Shown here: in pieces, positions 8,157 through 17,347 of the stretch | How the letters are laid out: each line of letters starts with the position of its first letter | Numbering within the stretch: the stretch's first letter is position 1 | NCBI RefSeq assembly: GCF_030408715.1 | Contig: NZ_CP047202.1 | Location: forward strand, 124,001 to 188,000 | Length of the DNA: 64,000 bases | Source of the DNA: Corynebacterium confusum | Lineage (GTDB): Bacteria; Actinomycetota; Actinomycetes; Mycobacteriales; Mycobacteriaceae | Reading direction: 5' to 3' | Notes under the pieces: generated by a model | The model's database searches: none | Told to the model about the DNA's origin: nothing | What the model saw: the letters and a program-made list of their open reading frames with translations, nothing else | Made by a program: the position numbers and the translations under genes

Positions 8157-11100
8157 TTATTCCTCGCCCTCGGGGCGGACGTTCATCTCGGAGTTCTTCC
8201 ACCAGCCGGAGCGGGTGATGTCTTCCAGATTGATGTCGGCCTTGTCTGGGGCGATGCCCTCGGAGTTGGTGCGCAACTCGTATTTGTAGATGGAGCCCCA
8301 GTCGCGGTCCCAGTCGTTGTTGAGGTAGCTGGGGATTTCGTACGAGTAGTTCACGGCCTCCGAGGTGGACATGGCGCCGCCGCCGCTGAAGGACTGGAAG
8401 TCGGTCAGGGAGGTTTGCGCCGGAGCGTCCGGCAGGATGCGGAATTCCGGAATCTCGGTCACGCCGGCGTAGTGGTCGAAGGTGCGCTGGCAGGGGAACT
8501 GCAAGGCGGTGGACCAGTCCAGCAGGGCCGGGCGGGAGCTGTCGAAGCGAGAGGTCATGTTGGTCAGCTCCGGCACGCGGGGCGGGGTCACGGCGACCCA
8601 GTCGTCCTCGTTGGTGGAGTCGTCCACGGCGACGATGCGCACGACGTTGGCCTCGTCCGGGATGTCGGCCAGCGGGTAACGCAGGTTACGCCACTTCGGG
8701 GTGGCGCCGACGTCCATCATCTCAATCTCGCCGGTGTTGGAGACGCGCCCGGTCTCGTCCGCGGTGCCGTACTCGAGGGTGACGTCCATGCCCTCCTGCT
8801 TAACGCCGTTGACGTCGTGGTGGTGGATCTTGCCGGCCACGCCGACGGTGATCAGCGGAGAGTTTTCCTTCTCCTCCGGCAGGTTAAACCACTTGGTGGT
8901 CAGCTTCGCGGTCGAGTTCTGACCCTCGTTGTAGGAGCCTAAGACCGGTACCTGGTTGTAGTCGAAGTTGAACGGCAGGTGCTTGACCGAGCCGTTGACG
9001 CCCGTGGTGTCGCGGGAACCGCCCTCGGAGGCGCCGGATTCCTCGGCTGCCTTGCTAGCGGAGTCCTTGTGGCTGGAGTCCTCGGAGTCATCGGAACCGG
9101 TAGCGTCCGAGTCGGAGACGTCCCCGCCGGCGGAACGGTTGCCGCCGGAGGTGGCGGAACCGGCCGAGCCGGAGTCACCGATAGCGCCGACCGACGCGGA
9201 GTTCTGCGCCTCCTGCTCGATATCCTCCGGGATGCCGTTGGGGTCGAAACCGTAGTTGTCCTTGTCCGGATCAATTAAGGAGTCACCGAAGCCGCCGTCC
9301 ATCGGGGAGAGGAAGGCGTCGTTGGTATTGGTCTCGATCATGGCTTCATCCGACAGCGAGCAGGTCTTGCCCGCCAGGGCCTGGGTGTTGCCCTTGCCCA
9401 CGCTGTAGGCCGGGTACTGGTCGACATAGGCCTTGGCGAAGGAGGCCACGGAGATACCCACGATGAACGCGCAGGCCAGCGCGATAGGCGCCGACATGAC
9501 GCCGGCCCAGCGGGACACCCGGTCGGCCTCTTGGCGTGCGAACTCATCGGTGGCGCCGGCGGCCGCGGCTTTCGTCTTGCGCGAGTTGTGGCGGAAGGAC
9601 TGCCAGATGCCGATCCCCACGAGGATCAGCCCGATGGCCAGCAGCACGGTGTTGGCCTCGATGGCCCGGAACTGGATGGTGCGGTCCCACCACGGCACGC
9701 CGAAGGAGGAGACGTACCACCAGGCGTTCCAGCCGGCGGTGGAGAAGGCCAGCAGGATAACCACAGCGGCCAGGGAGAAGGTCCTCGCCCGCGGCGACTT
9801 CAGCGCGATCTGGGACAAGACCACCGCGCCGAGCGCGGCGATTACGCCGGCCACCCCGGCGTAGATGCCGAAGTGGTGGGTCCACTTGGTCGGGGTGAAC
9901 AGCAGGAAGAACATGGACATGGCCACGATGAGCAACAGGCGCCGGGTGATGTCCTGCGGCGCGCCTGCCACGCGGTGGTCCTTGATGTAGGCGTAGATGA
10001 TGAGCACCAGGCTAAACAGCATGGTGAACATAGCGAAGCGGCGGGTCATGGAGCCGTCCACGGACTGCTGGAACAGCGTGGAGTAGCGCACGTACTCGGA
10101 GTACCACGGCAGCGCCGGGCCGACCTCGGAGCGCACGCGGATGGACTCCATCACCGCGGCCAGGGTCTGGTCGCCGAATACAGCCACGAAGATCGCCGTG
10201 CCGGAGGCCAGGAAGGGAGCGATCATGCCAAGCCAGCCGGTGGCCCCGCCGCCCAGCAGCGGCAGGCGCTCGCGCATGATCTTGAACAGCTGCGGCAGGC
10301 AGACCAGGAAAACACCGACGGCGAACAGGCCGGTCGGGCCCGCGCCCAGGGTCAGCGTGGCGGCGATGGTGCCCACGGCCGCGGGCAGCAGGCGGCGCGT
10401 GGCGATGGCGCGCTCAAAGGAGGCCCAGGTGAAAATCACGCCGAGCGCGATGACCGGTTCCGGGCGGACACCGTTGTTGTACGGCAGCCAGAAGGCCAGG
10501 AACATCAACGCCGCGGTCCAGTGGGCCACGCGGCGAGAGTCAATCAGCTCGCCGAAGCGGGGGAGCAGTTCGCGCGAGAGGATGAACCAGATGAGAAACG
10601 CGGAGACCAGCGCTGGCAGGCGCATGAAGACCGAGGTCGCGGAAATCTGGGACAGGAAGGCCACCAGGTCGTAGTACGGGGAACCGAACGGTGACTCCGG
10701 CACGCCGTACCAGCGGTAGTAGTTGGCCATGTAGTCCGCGTTCTCCGAGACCCGCCCCATGGTCAGGATGAAGCCGTCGTCGGAGGTGTTGGCGCCGAAG
10801 ATATGCCAGAAGACCAGCACCGCGGCGACCATGCCGTCCAGCGGGCGGATCTTCTTCCAGGATTCCGGCATGAAGCCTGGGCGCTTGCCATCCAAGCGGT
10901 CGATGCGCCACAGCGTGAACAGGCTGATCAGTACCATCGCGAGGCCGCCCCACATGGCCAGCGACTTGATCAGGGTGGGCGAAGAGGTAAACCGCGAGTT
11001 GATTTCGACCTGGACGTCGAGCCCGTCCGCGCGCAGCTGGGCGAGGTTTTCCGGGGTGTCTTCGATCTCCGAGTAGGCGCCGGTGACCTGCGGGCGCAGG

Positions 11101-11615
11101 TCGTCGTCATCGATCGACTGGGAGAACGGGCCCACCTCAACGGTGGTCTCGTCCTCGGTTGAGGAGATGTGGATGACGTCCTTGTCGTCTAGGCGCTCCA
11201 TCTGAACCGGGGTCAGGGAGAGCACGACCTCGTTCAGGGAGCTGACCGACAGGCCGAAGTCGCCCGCGTTGACGAAGAGGCCGCGGTCGGTGGCTTCCTT
11301 GGAGGAGGCCGGCAGCGTGCCGAAGAGTTGGGTCTGCCCCTCGCGCAGTTGGTCGATAGCGGAGACCGGAATATCGGCCTCCAGCTGTTCCGGCGCCAAG
11401 GAAATAAGCGGCGCGTTGACCGAGTTCAGTGAGTCGTCGCTGGGCCAGCTGAACGAGGACTGGACCTGGTTGACCGGCAGCAGAGGCGTGGCGATAAATA
11501 GCACGAAGCCCACCAGGCCCGCCACGATGGCGCAAAGACGGAGCCACCCGGGGGCGGGGGAGCCGTGGCTGGTGGGTTCGGCTGGCATATACGGAGTTGC
11601 GAGGCTATCTGACAC
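8157..11615 (-). CDS. embC: Arabinosyltransferase EmbC/Emb (ethambutol-target family)
   Basis: A 1152-residue GT-C (GT53) glycosyltransferase that extends the arabinan of arabinogalactan from decaprenyl-phospho-arabinose at the outer face of the membrane. There are about 13 hydrophobic segments. The catalytic-loop motif SDDGFILTMGR lies near residue 280, followed by the EmbC-type loop DYMANYYRWYGVPESPFG. The C-terminal third is the periplasmic carbohydrate-binding part. Residues around 800-872 form an unusual Ser/Gly/Asp-rich low-complexity stretch. Start is GTG with a TAAACT box seven bases upstream, so it can be transcribed independently of aftA. Only one emb gene is present, as in corynebacteria rather than mycobacteria. 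Confidence 0.93.
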   Translation of the reverse strand: MSDSLATPYMPAEPTSHGSPAPGWLRLCAIVAGLVGFVLFIATPLLPVNQVQSSFSWPSDDSLNSVNAPLISLAPEQLEADIPVSAIDQLREGQTQLFGTLPASSKEATDRGLFVNAGDFGLSVSSLNEVVLSLTPVQMERLDDKDVIHISSTEDETTVEVGPFSQSIDDDDLRPQVTGAYSEIEDTPENLAQLRADGLDVQVEINSRFTSSPTLIKSLAMWGGLAMVLISLFTLWRIDRLDGKRPGFMPESWKKIRPLDGMVAAVLVFWHIFGANTSDDGFILTMGRVSENADYMANYYRWYGVPESPFGSPYYDLVAFLSQISATSVFMRLPALVSAFLIWFILSRELLPRFGELIDSRRVAHWTAALMFLAFWLPYNNGVRPEPVIALGVIFTWASFERAIATRRLLPAAVGTIAATLTLGAGPTGLFAVGVFLVCLPQLFKIMRERLPLLGGGATGWLGMIAPFLASGTAIFVAVFGDQTLAAVMESIRVRSEVGPALPWYSEYVRYSTLFQQSVDGSMTRRFAMFTMLFSLVLIIYAYIKDHRVAGAPQDITRRLLLIVAMSMFFLLFTPTKWTHHFGIYAGVAGVIAALGAVVLSQIALKSPRARTFSLAAVVILLAFSTAGWNAWWYVSSFGVPWWDRTIQFRAIEANTVLLAIGLILVGIGIWQSFRHNSRKTKAAAAGATDEFARQEADRVSRWAGVMSAPIALACAFIVGISVASFAKAYVDQYPAYSVGKGNTQALAGKTCSLSDEAMIETNTNDAFLSPMDGGFGDSLIDPDKDNYGFDPNGIPEDIEQEAQNSASVGAIGDSGSAGSATSGGNRSAGGDVSDSDATGSDDSEDSSHKDSASKAAEESGASEGGSRDTTGVNGSVKHLPFNFDYNQVPVLGSYNEGQNSTAKLTTKWFNLPEEKENSPLITVGVAGKIHHHDVNGVKQEGMDVTLEYGTADETGRVSNTGEIEMMDVGATPKWRNLRYPLADIPDEANVVRIVAVDDSTNEDDWVAVTPPRVPELTNMTSRFDSSRPALLDWSTALQFPCQRTFDHYAGVTEIPEFRILPDAPAQTSLTDFQSFSGGGAMSTSEAVNYSYEIPSYLNNDWDRDWGSIYKYELRTNSEGIAPDKADINLEDITRSGWWKNSEMNVRPEGEE

Positions 11616-11622
11616 GGCGAAT

Positions 11623-11628
11623 AGTTTA
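11623..11628 (-). promoter_or_regulatory. Leaderless-type -10 box (TAAACT) for embC
   Basis: Read on the minus strand, TAAACT is seven bases before the GTG of embC. No Shine-Dalgarno sequence is present in the 58-base aftA-embC gap. Confidence 0.55.
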
Positions 11629-11673
11629 CGGCACCGCGGCTAAAACTCCATGTCGCGGCATACCCTCCGCCGG

Positions 11674-13656
11674 CTAATCCGTGCGGACGGCGACCACGAA
11701 GGGGCCGACCTGTTCCATCGCCCAGTGAGCCTCGTCGAAGACCTCGGAGTCGAAGAAGACGGCCCGGTAGCGCACGTTCGGCTGGTTGGGGTAGATGTCC
11801 TCGGCCAGGTGGGTCTTGAAGCCGTCGGCGGAGTCTTCCATGCTGCCGCGGAAGAGCATGGCGTCCGGCCCGCGCCAGGGGGCCGAGTCCAGGGCGTCGA
11901 GGAACTCCTCCGGGGTCTGGTCCCAGGAGTCGTTGGCCCAGGTCTCGATCTGCTCGTTGCGGGCGTCGAACTGGCCCAACGGGTTGGCGTAGTGCGCGGT
12001 GAAGGCGTTAAAGCCCCAGTAGGGGTGGTAGGCCATGAACAGCCTTTCGTCGGTGAGCATCACGGATTCGTTGGGCACTACCCCGTGGTCCTCCAGGAAG
12101 TGCTGGATCTCCTGGTAGTGGCCGGAGGAGTCGCTGGTGTAGCGGTCGGCGCGCTCGCCGTAGCCGTCGGTGTCCGTGTAGGCGTGATCGATGGCGGACT
12201 CGTTTTCCTCGGGAATGCGCTGGGCGTAAAAGACCCCGCTCAGCACTAATACGGCCATGAACGCGGCGGTGATGCGGCGGTTCGTGGCGGGGCTAAAGCC
12301 CTGCGGCCAGAGCTTGTCGATGCCGTGCATGCGCACCTCGGCCAGCGCCAGGACGCCGGCGGTGGCCATGATGAGGACCACGAGGATTTCCAGGCGGAAG
12401 CCGAGCAGCGTGCTGCCCAGCAGGGTCAGCACCATCGATGCCGCGATCCACAGGTAGGTGCCGCCGAGCGCCCAGCCCAGGGTCCGGATGTCGCGGTTGT
12501 TCTGGCGCAGGAACAGGTACACCAGGCCGATGAGGCAGAGCAGCCCGATGATGGTCGGGGCCAGGAAGGGCACCGGGATCTGCGTGCCCTCTTCCGGCAG
12601 GTAGTGCTGCGCGGTGGAGTTGATGGGGACATCGGAGCGCAGGACGCCGAGGACGTATGGGCCCCAGCAGATGGCGGCCAGGGCCAGCGAGCCGACGCCG
12701 ATGCAGATCAGGCGCACGATGGGCTCCCAGCGACGCTCCAGCACCGCGGTAATGATGGCCACGAAGCTGACGACGGTCAGGGAGATCGCGCCGGTGAACA
12801 GGGTGTAGAAGGAGGCCGAAGCGCCGAGGAAGAGCGCCAGGCCCAGCGTGGACAGCCAGGAGCCATGGAAGGCCCGGGAGCACAGGAAGGCCGCCGCCGG
12901 AACGCCCATCGCGATGACGGCGGAGTAGGGCTCCTCGGCGGCAATGGTCAGCGTCACCGCCGTGGTGGTCAGCGCGATAGCGGTGGCTACGGGCAGGGAG
13001 CCGACTAGGCGCTGCCACAGCGGCACCAGGAGGCACCCGCACATGGCCAGGGAGATTAGCGCCCAGGGCTGGAAGACCTCCCAGCCGGGAATACCCAGCA
13101 CGTTGGCCAGGCGCCCGCCCAGCCAGAACCAGCCCATCGGGTAGAAGGTGGGCAGATCCAGGTAGTTCATGTCCGCGTGCGTGGCGGTATCCGCCATCCG
13201 CGTTAGGAACTGCGTGCGGAAGCTCTGGTCGACCTGGATGCCGTCCAGCCACAGGCGGCTGGCCGACAGCGGCAAGCCGATGGAGGACAGCACCAGCAGC
13301 GCCGGGGAAAGGTAGGACACGACGGCGGTCAGCCAGGCGCGCCAGCGCGGGCGCGGGCCGGCCGAGTGCTTGTCCCGGATCCAGAAAAACAGTAGGACGC
13401 CTACCACCATCAGCGTAGCGACAATACCTACCGTGGCCAGCGCGCGCGTGACCATCGAGGTCGAAAACGCCGGCAGGGACACCGTGCGGAAGACTACCCA
13501 GCCGGCCAGGGTGACCAGCCCGCCGCCCAGCGCGGTGAGCAGGATGGCCAGCAGCGCCGGCCCACGGCTGAGCTCATCGCGATGATCGCCGAACTGGGAC
13601 AGCGGCCGGGCGGAGGCAGGTGCGGAAGGAGTTGTCACGGTGGACTCAGTGGACAT
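11674..13656 (-). CDS. aftA: Galactan 5-O-arabinofuranosyltransferase AftA
   Basis: A 660-residue GT-C (GT85) membrane enzyme that puts the first arabinose on galactan, which EmbC then extends. It has about eleven hydrophobic helices and a C-terminal extracytoplasmic domain from about residue 490, including a segment beginning YHPYWGFNAFTAHYANPLGQ. I choose the start MSTESTVTT at 13656 (AGAGAGC just upstream) over a 15-residue longer frame. Position between dprE2 and embC on the same strand matches the conserved order in Corynebacteriales. The paralogous region of EmbC is not alignable by eye; context supports the call strongly. Confidence 0.9.
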   Translation of the reverse strand: MSTESTVTTPSAPASARPLSQFGDHRDELSRGPALLAILLTALGGGLVTLAGWVVFRTVSLPAFSTSMVTRALATVGIVATLMVVGVLLFFWIRDKHSAGPRPRWRAWLTAVVSYLSPALLVLSSIGLPLSASRLWLDGIQVDQSFRTQFLTRMADTATHADMNYLDLPTFYPMGWFWLGGRLANVLGIPGWEVFQPWALISLAMCGCLLVPLWQRLVGSLPVATAIALTTTAVTLTIAAEEPYSAVIAMGVPAAAFLCSRAFHGSWLSTLGLALFLGASASFYTLFTGAISLTVVSFVAIITAVLERRWEPIVRLICIGVGSLALAAICWGPYVLGVLRSDVPINSTAQHYLPEEGTQIPVPFLAPTIIGLLCLIGLVYLFLRQNNRDIRTLGWALGGTYLWIAASMVLTLLGSTLLGFRLEILVVLIMATAGVLALAEVRMHGIDKLWPQGFSPATNRRITAAFMAVLVLSGVFYAQRIPEENESAIDHAYTDTDGYGERADRYTSDSSGHYQEIQHFLEDHGVVPNESVMLTDERLFMAYHPYWGFNAFTAHYANPLGQFDARNEQIETWANDSWDQTPEEFLDALDSAPWRGPDAMLFRGSMEDSADGFKTHLAEDIYPNQPNVRYRAVFFDSEVFDEAHWAMEQVGPFVVAVRTD

Positions 13657-13806
13657 GCTCTCTAGTTTCTCATATAGCGCGGATCGTTCCTCATAGCGCA
13701 CGCTGCGAACGGGGATACTGGTCGAGGCTGCGGATGTCGCTATACAGCGCCAGGGATCTTAGGTACGGTTATTCGCGGTCACCGTGATCAGAACTAGGGA
13801 GAGACT

Positions 13807-14142
13807 ATGAAGCGAGGATACGCAGTCGCAGCGGCGGGCGCGGTCGCGGCGGTGGCTATCGCCGTCCCCGTGGTCAGCCAGTCCTTTGGCGAAGATGAGT
13901 CGGAGTCGGTGCCCGCCCAGAAGGTGGGAGTGACCGTCGAATGCGCGGTGGAAGGCCCGGGAGCGACCGGGGACACGCGCGTTGTGGGCTCGGTGATTGG
14001 CAACGGCCAGACAGAAAAAGAGGCCCAGCGCGATGCGGGCCTCTACGTCAGTCGTTTCGGCGATGCCGAGCAGCAGGAATGTCGCCAGCTGCCCCGGAAC
14101 GAAAGCTCCGGGGCCTATGCCTCAACCGGCGAACCGATTTAG
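13807..14142 (+). CDS. Small secreted protein of unknown function
   Basis: A 111-residue protein with a Lys/Arg start, a hydrophobic stretch AVAAAGAVAAVAIAVPVV and a likely signal-peptidase site near residues 24-27, so probably exported. There is no lipobox cysteine. The mature part has two Cys (VECAVEG and QQECRQL) that could form a disulfide. A GGGAGAG ribosome site precedes the ATG. It is encoded opposite to the flanking cell-wall genes, overlaps the dprE2 stop by four bases, and starts divergently from aftA. I do not recognise a family. Location hints at an envelope role, but that is inference only. Confidence 0.72.
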   Translation: MKRGYAVAAAGAVAAVAIAVPVVSQSFGEDESESVPAQKVGVTVECAVEGPGATGDTRVVGSVIGNGQTEKEAQRDAGLYVSRFGDAEQQECRQLPRNESSGAYASTGEPI

Positions 14143-14897
14143 AACGGCAGCTTCCGGAAAACCGGCTGCGGGATGAACTTGAAGGCCAAGCTCACGTACT
14201 TGAACAGCGGGTGGACGAAGATGGACTGCTTGCCGTCGAGGACCGCCTGCACGGTGTCCTTCGCGACATCGGAGACGTTGACGGTCAGCGGGGCATCGCC
14301 AGCTTCGGCGGACATGCGGGTGCGGACCTGGCCGGGGCGGACCACCAGCACGTTGACGCCGTCGCCGCGCAGGGCCTCGCCCAGGTTGACGTAGAAGCCG
14401 TCAAGGCCGGCCTTGGAGGCGCCGTAGACGAAGTTGGAGCGGCGCACGCGCATGCCGGCCACCGAGGACAGCACCACGATGGTGCCATGGCCCTGCGCCT
14501 TGAGCCGCTGGCCCAGCAGCACGCCGACGGAGACCGGCGCGGTGTAGTTGACCTGGGCAGAAGCCACAGCCTTGGCCTGGTCCTGCCACAGCTGTTCCTG
14601 ATCGCCCAGGGTGCCGAAGGAAACGATGGCGACGTCGACGTCGCCGCGGGCGAAGGCGGCATCGATAACCGCCGGGTGGGATTCGAAGTCGGTGGCGTCG
14701 AATTCGATGACCTCTACGTCCGCGCCCTTGTGGGCCAGCTCCGCGCGGGCGGCCTCCAAGTGCTGGGAGCCCGGGCGGGCCGCCAGGGTGACCTTGGCCG
14801 GACCGCGGTCCAAGAATTCTTCGACGATGCCCAGGCCGATTTCGCTGGTGCCGCCGAGAAGGAGAATGTGTTGTGCTTGGCCTACTGCGTTAAGCAT
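14139..14897 (-). CDS. dprE2: Decaprenyl-phospho-2-keto-erythro-pentose reductase DprE2
   Basis: A 252-residue short-chain dehydrogenase that reduces the 2-keto intermediate made by DprE1 to decaprenyl-phospho-arabinose, the only arabinose donor for arabinogalactan. The NADH-binding motif is GGTSEIGLG at residues 15-23, with catalytic SS...YGASKAG at about residues 137-156. The AAAGGAC ribosome site is good. It begins 12 bases after the dprE1 stop, so the two are one operon. It is followed by an oppositely oriented small gene rather than directly by aftA. Confidence 0.93.
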   Translation of the reverse strand: MLNAVGQAQHILLLGGTSEIGLGIVEEFLDRGPAKVTLAARPGSQHLEAARAELAHKGADVEVIEFDATDFESHPAVIDAAFARGDVDVAIVSFGTLGDQEQLWQDQAKAVASAQVNYTAPVSVGVLLGQRLKAQGHGTIVVLSSVAGMRVRRSNFVYGASKAGLDGFYVNLGEALRGDGVNVLVVRPGQVRTRMSAEAGDAPLTVNVSDVAKDTVQAVLDGKQSIFVHPLFKYVSLAFKFIPQPVFRKLPF

Positions 14898-14909
14898 GAG
14901 TGTCCTTTC

Positions 14910-16325
14910 TTAGTGCAGCTCGAGGCGCCGCGACATATCGGAGGCAAAGACGCCGGTCGGGTCGATTTCGTTGCGGGTTTTCAGCCAGCCCTCCAGGCCG
15001 GGGTACATGCGGTGGAAGTTCTCCGCCGAGGTACGCGACTCCTTGGCCAGATAGAGTCGGCCGCCGAATTCCATGACGCGGCGGTCCAGGTCGTCCAGGA
15101 AGGAGCCCAGGCCCTCGCGGATGGGGAAGTCCACGCAGACGTTCCAGCCCGGCATCGGGTAGGACAGTGGCGCGCGGTTGCCTTCGCCAAAGAGCTTGAA
15201 GACGTTCAGCGCGGAGTAGTGGCCGGAACGCTGCATGTCCCGGATGATCTCCTTGAACGGCTCGACCGCGTCCATGGGGACCACGAACTGGTACTGCAAA
15301 AAGCCCTTGGAGCCGTAGCCGCGGTTCCATTCGCCGATGAGATCCAGCGGCTGGTAGAACTGCGTGAGGTTCTTGACTTGGTTCCGGGCGGGAGCGCCCA
15401 TCAGGTAATAGGCCTCACCGATGGCGGACAGCGTCAGCTTGTTCATGGTCCAGGACGGGAAGATGTCCGGCACGGTCATCAGCTGCGGCGCGTTGAACTT
15501 CAGTGGATCCTGCGCCAGCTTCGGCGCGAATTCCTTGAGCTGGTCCAGTGTGGCCAGGCTGCCGCGGGAGATGGTGGAGCGGCCCAGCTTCGGCTCCGGG
15601 GAGATGACGTCGAACCAGGCGGAGGAGTAGGTGTAGTTCTTCTCCGAGCCGTCCGAGTGGAAGGCGATGGTCTCTTCCAGGTTCTCGGTGCGGTCCGTGT
15701 CCGCGATGAAGTAGGCGGTCTCCGTCTTGGTCATGCGGATCTGCGCGCGAAGGATGATGCCGGTCAGGCCCATGCCGCCCACGGTGGCCCAGAACAGGGT
15801 GCCGTCCGGGTCATCGGAGCTGCCCTCCGGCTCCAGGTGGAGCACGCGGCCGTCGGCCACCAGCAGCTCCATGGAGACCACGTGGTCACCGAAGGAGCCT
15901 GCGGAGTGGTGGTTCTTGCCGTGGATGTCCGGGCCGATGGCGCCGCCGATGGTCACCTGGCGGGTGCCCGGCAGGACCGGGACCCACAGGCCGAACGGCA
16001 GGGCGGCCTTCATCAGCTGGTCCAGGTTGACGCCGCCGTCGACGTCCACGATGGCGCTGTCAGGATCGATGGAATGGATCTGGTTCAGTGCCTGCATGTC
16101 GATGACGAGGCCGCCACCGTTTTGGGCCGGGTCGCCGTAGGAGCGGCCCATGCCGCGGGCGATGACGCCGCGGCGCAGATGCTGCGGGGCGTCGGCGTTG
16201 GCGTCCGCAACCTGTGCGACCGCGTTTTTGATGACATCTACATCCGGGGTGGACAGCACGTGCGCGGTGGTCGGCGCGGTGCGGCCCCAGCCGTGGAGAG
16301 ACTTCTCAGTGGTGTGTAATTCCAT
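14910..16325 (-). CDS. dprE1: Decaprenyl-phospho-ribose 2-epimerase oxidase subunit DprE1
   Basis: A 471-residue FAD-dependent oxidase of the vanillyl-alcohol-oxidase fold. It oxidises decaprenyl-phospho-ribose at C2, and DprE2 completes the epimerisation. The FAD domain shows [16 protein letters not shown] near residues 57-72 and [20 protein letters not shown] near 127-146. The cysteine attacked by benzothiazinones in mycobacteria is conserved here: PGWNVCVDF, Cys at about residue 397. The gene heads the dprE1-dprE2 operon. A TAGGCT box lies in the upstream gap on the minus strand. Confidence 0.95.
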   Translation of the reverse strand: MELHTTEKSLHGWGRTAPTTAHVLSTPDVDVIKNAVAQVADANADAPQHLRRGVIARGMGRSYGDPAQNGGGLVIDMQALNQIHSIDPDSAIVDVDGGVNLDQLMKAALPFGLWVPVLPGTRQVTIGGAIGPDIHGKNHHSAGSFGDHVVSMELLVADGRVLHLEPEGSSDDPDGTLFWATVGGMGLTGIILRAQIRMTKTETAYFIADTDRTENLEETIAFHSDGSEKNYTYSSAWFDVISPEPKLGRSTISRGSLATLDQLKEFAPKLAQDPLKFNAPQLMTVPDIFPSWTMNKLTLSAIGEAYYLMGAPARNQVKNLTQFYQPLDLIGEWNRGYGSKGFLQYQFVVPMDAVEPFKEIIRDMQRSGHYSALNVFKLFGEGNRAPLSYPMPGWNVCVDFPIREGLGSFLDDLDRRVMEFGGRLYLAKESRTSAENFHRMYPGLEGWLKTRNEIDPTGVFASDMSRRLELH

Positions 16326-16423
16326 CTTTCAACTCTTTGCTTGACGGATAGTTCAATGTCCTAGCCTACCTAGTGCCGATCGGTATAGGTGTGAAAGCCA
16401 GCGCGGCGAGTTCGTGATATTCG

Positions 16424-16461
16424 GAACAAAACGGGCAGTACAACCGTATTATTTGTGCCCG
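16424..16461 (-). terminator. Probable terminator upstream of dprE1
   Basis: On the minus strand a six-base stem CGGGCA/TGCCCG with an 18-base loop is followed by TTTTGTT. It would end the transcript of the gene at 16487-16762 before dprE1. Confidence 0.4.
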
Positions 16462-16486
16462 GATTCTATCTTTTCGGGAAGGAAGC

Positions 16487-16762
16487 CTAGAGATCCATGA
16501 GCTCGCGGATCTCGGCGGGAAGCTCCTCCTGGGAGCAGATCACCGGGCCGTCGTAGGCCTTGATGATCTCCATGACTCGGGTGCGGGAGGCCGAGTCCAA
16601 CATCGGCAGCTCCTCGGCCATCAGCCGCGTCACGAACCCGTCGAAGGGAAGGTTGGTGTGCTCGGTGGCCAGAAAGTGGCCGTGGCGGTGGTCGTCCTCG
16701 TTGGTCTGGTCTTTCCCCGCCTGCTGCGCCGGGGTGAGGTGTTGCGGATCCGAAGAATACAT
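16487..16762 (-). CDS. Conserved hypothetical protein, 91 residues
   Basis: Soluble acidic protein starting MYSSDPQHLTPAQQAG, with a His-rich patch DHRHGHFLATEHTN and an acidic Leu-rich C-terminus ending in EELPAEIRELMDL. I do not recognise a family. A longer frame to 17302 exists, but it reads antisense through the neighbouring membrane gene. The ATG at 16762 is preceded at seven bases by TAGAAT, a leaderless start. It is divergent from the membrane-protein gene at 16796, the two start codons being only 33 bases apart. Confidence 0.7.
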   Translation of the reverse strand: MYSSDPQHLTPAQQAGKDQTNEDDHRHGHFLATEHTNLPFDGFVTRLMAEELPMLDSASRTRVMEIIKAYDGPVICSQEELPAEIRELMDL

Positions 16763-16769
16763 GCGCCCA

Positions 16770-16775
16770 ATTCTA
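16770..16775 (-). promoter_or_regulatory. Leaderless-type -10 box (TAGAAT) for the gene at 16487
   Basis: TAGAAT on the minus strand, seven bases before the ATG. It lies back to back with the -10 box of the divergent gene. Confidence 0.5.
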
Positions 16776-16783
16776 GCCCTGCC

Positions 16784-16789
16784 TACAGT
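16784..16789 (+). promoter_or_regulatory. Leaderless-type -10 box (TACAGT) for the gene at 16796
   Basis: TACAGT lies six bases before the ATG at 16796, and no Shine-Dalgarno sequence is present. Confidence 0.5.
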
Positions 16790-16795
16790 GGTGTC

Positions 16796-17290
16796 ATGAC
16801 TTCTACCGACCGCGAACGGACCGCCACCACGGTCAGCGCCGACAAGCAAGCAGACAATACTGACAACACTGACAACTACGCCCTGGATGACACGCTCGCC
16901 GGAAGGATCGCCCAATCGGCGATCATCGGCGCGGTGACTGCCTACCCGGACTGGATCAAAAACCGCACCGTGCTCATCGGCGCCTACGCCCTGTCCGCCG
17001 CCGGCTTTTTGGGCCTGGTGGGCTACCTGAACGCCCAGGACGAAGACGAGGAGGAGTTCGGCCAGGTCCCGGACGACGCCCCGAGCCTGCCCGCGTGGTC
17101 CATCGTGGCCGGCGTGGCGGTCTTCGCCCTCGGCGCGGCGCTGGACATCGCGGTCACCCGCCGGGTGGCCGGCTGGCTGCGCAAGCGCGGGGTCACCAAG
17201 CCGTGGACGCTGCTGGGGGCCATCGGGGCGGGGTTGACCTTCGTGGTCAGCGAGGCAGAGGCCCGGGAGATCGCCCGCCGCGCGGATTAA
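16796..17290 (+). CDS. Hypothetical three-helix membrane protein
   Basis: A 164-residue protein with a Thr/Asp/Asn-rich cytoplasmic-looking N-terminus (residues 1-45). Hydrophobic segments follow at about 58-77 (LIGAYALSAAGFLGLVGYL), 101-121 and 140-155, with an acidic loop DEDEEEFG between the first two and a basic loop RRVAGWLRKRG after the second. No family recognised. The start is fixed by the leaderless -10 box and by the divergent neighbour; the frame open further upstream reads through that neighbour's coding region. Confidence 0.7.
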   Translation: MTSTDRERTATTVSADKQADNTDNTDNYALDDTLAGRIAQSAIIGAVTAYPDWIKNRTVLIGAYALSAAGFLGLVGYLNAQDEDEEEFGQVPDDAPSLPAWSIVAGVAVFALGAALDIAVTRRVAGWLRKRGVTKPWTLLGAIGAGLTFVVSEAEAREIARRAD

Positions 17291-17334
17291 GATCCGTCTC
17301 AACTGGGGTAACGGTTAGCTAGCGGCGAAAGCGC

Positions 17335-17340
17335 TACGCT
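17335..17340 (+). promoter_or_regulatory. Leaderless-type -10 box (TACGCT) for the gene at 17348
   Basis: TACGCT ends seven bases before the ATG at 17348. Confidence 0.5.
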
Positions 17341-17347
17341 GGGGCCT

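Noticed and set aside
16763..17302. Extension of the gene at 16487 to 271 residues
   Set aside because: It would run antisense through the membrane-protein gene at 16796; the leaderless -10 box fits the short form.
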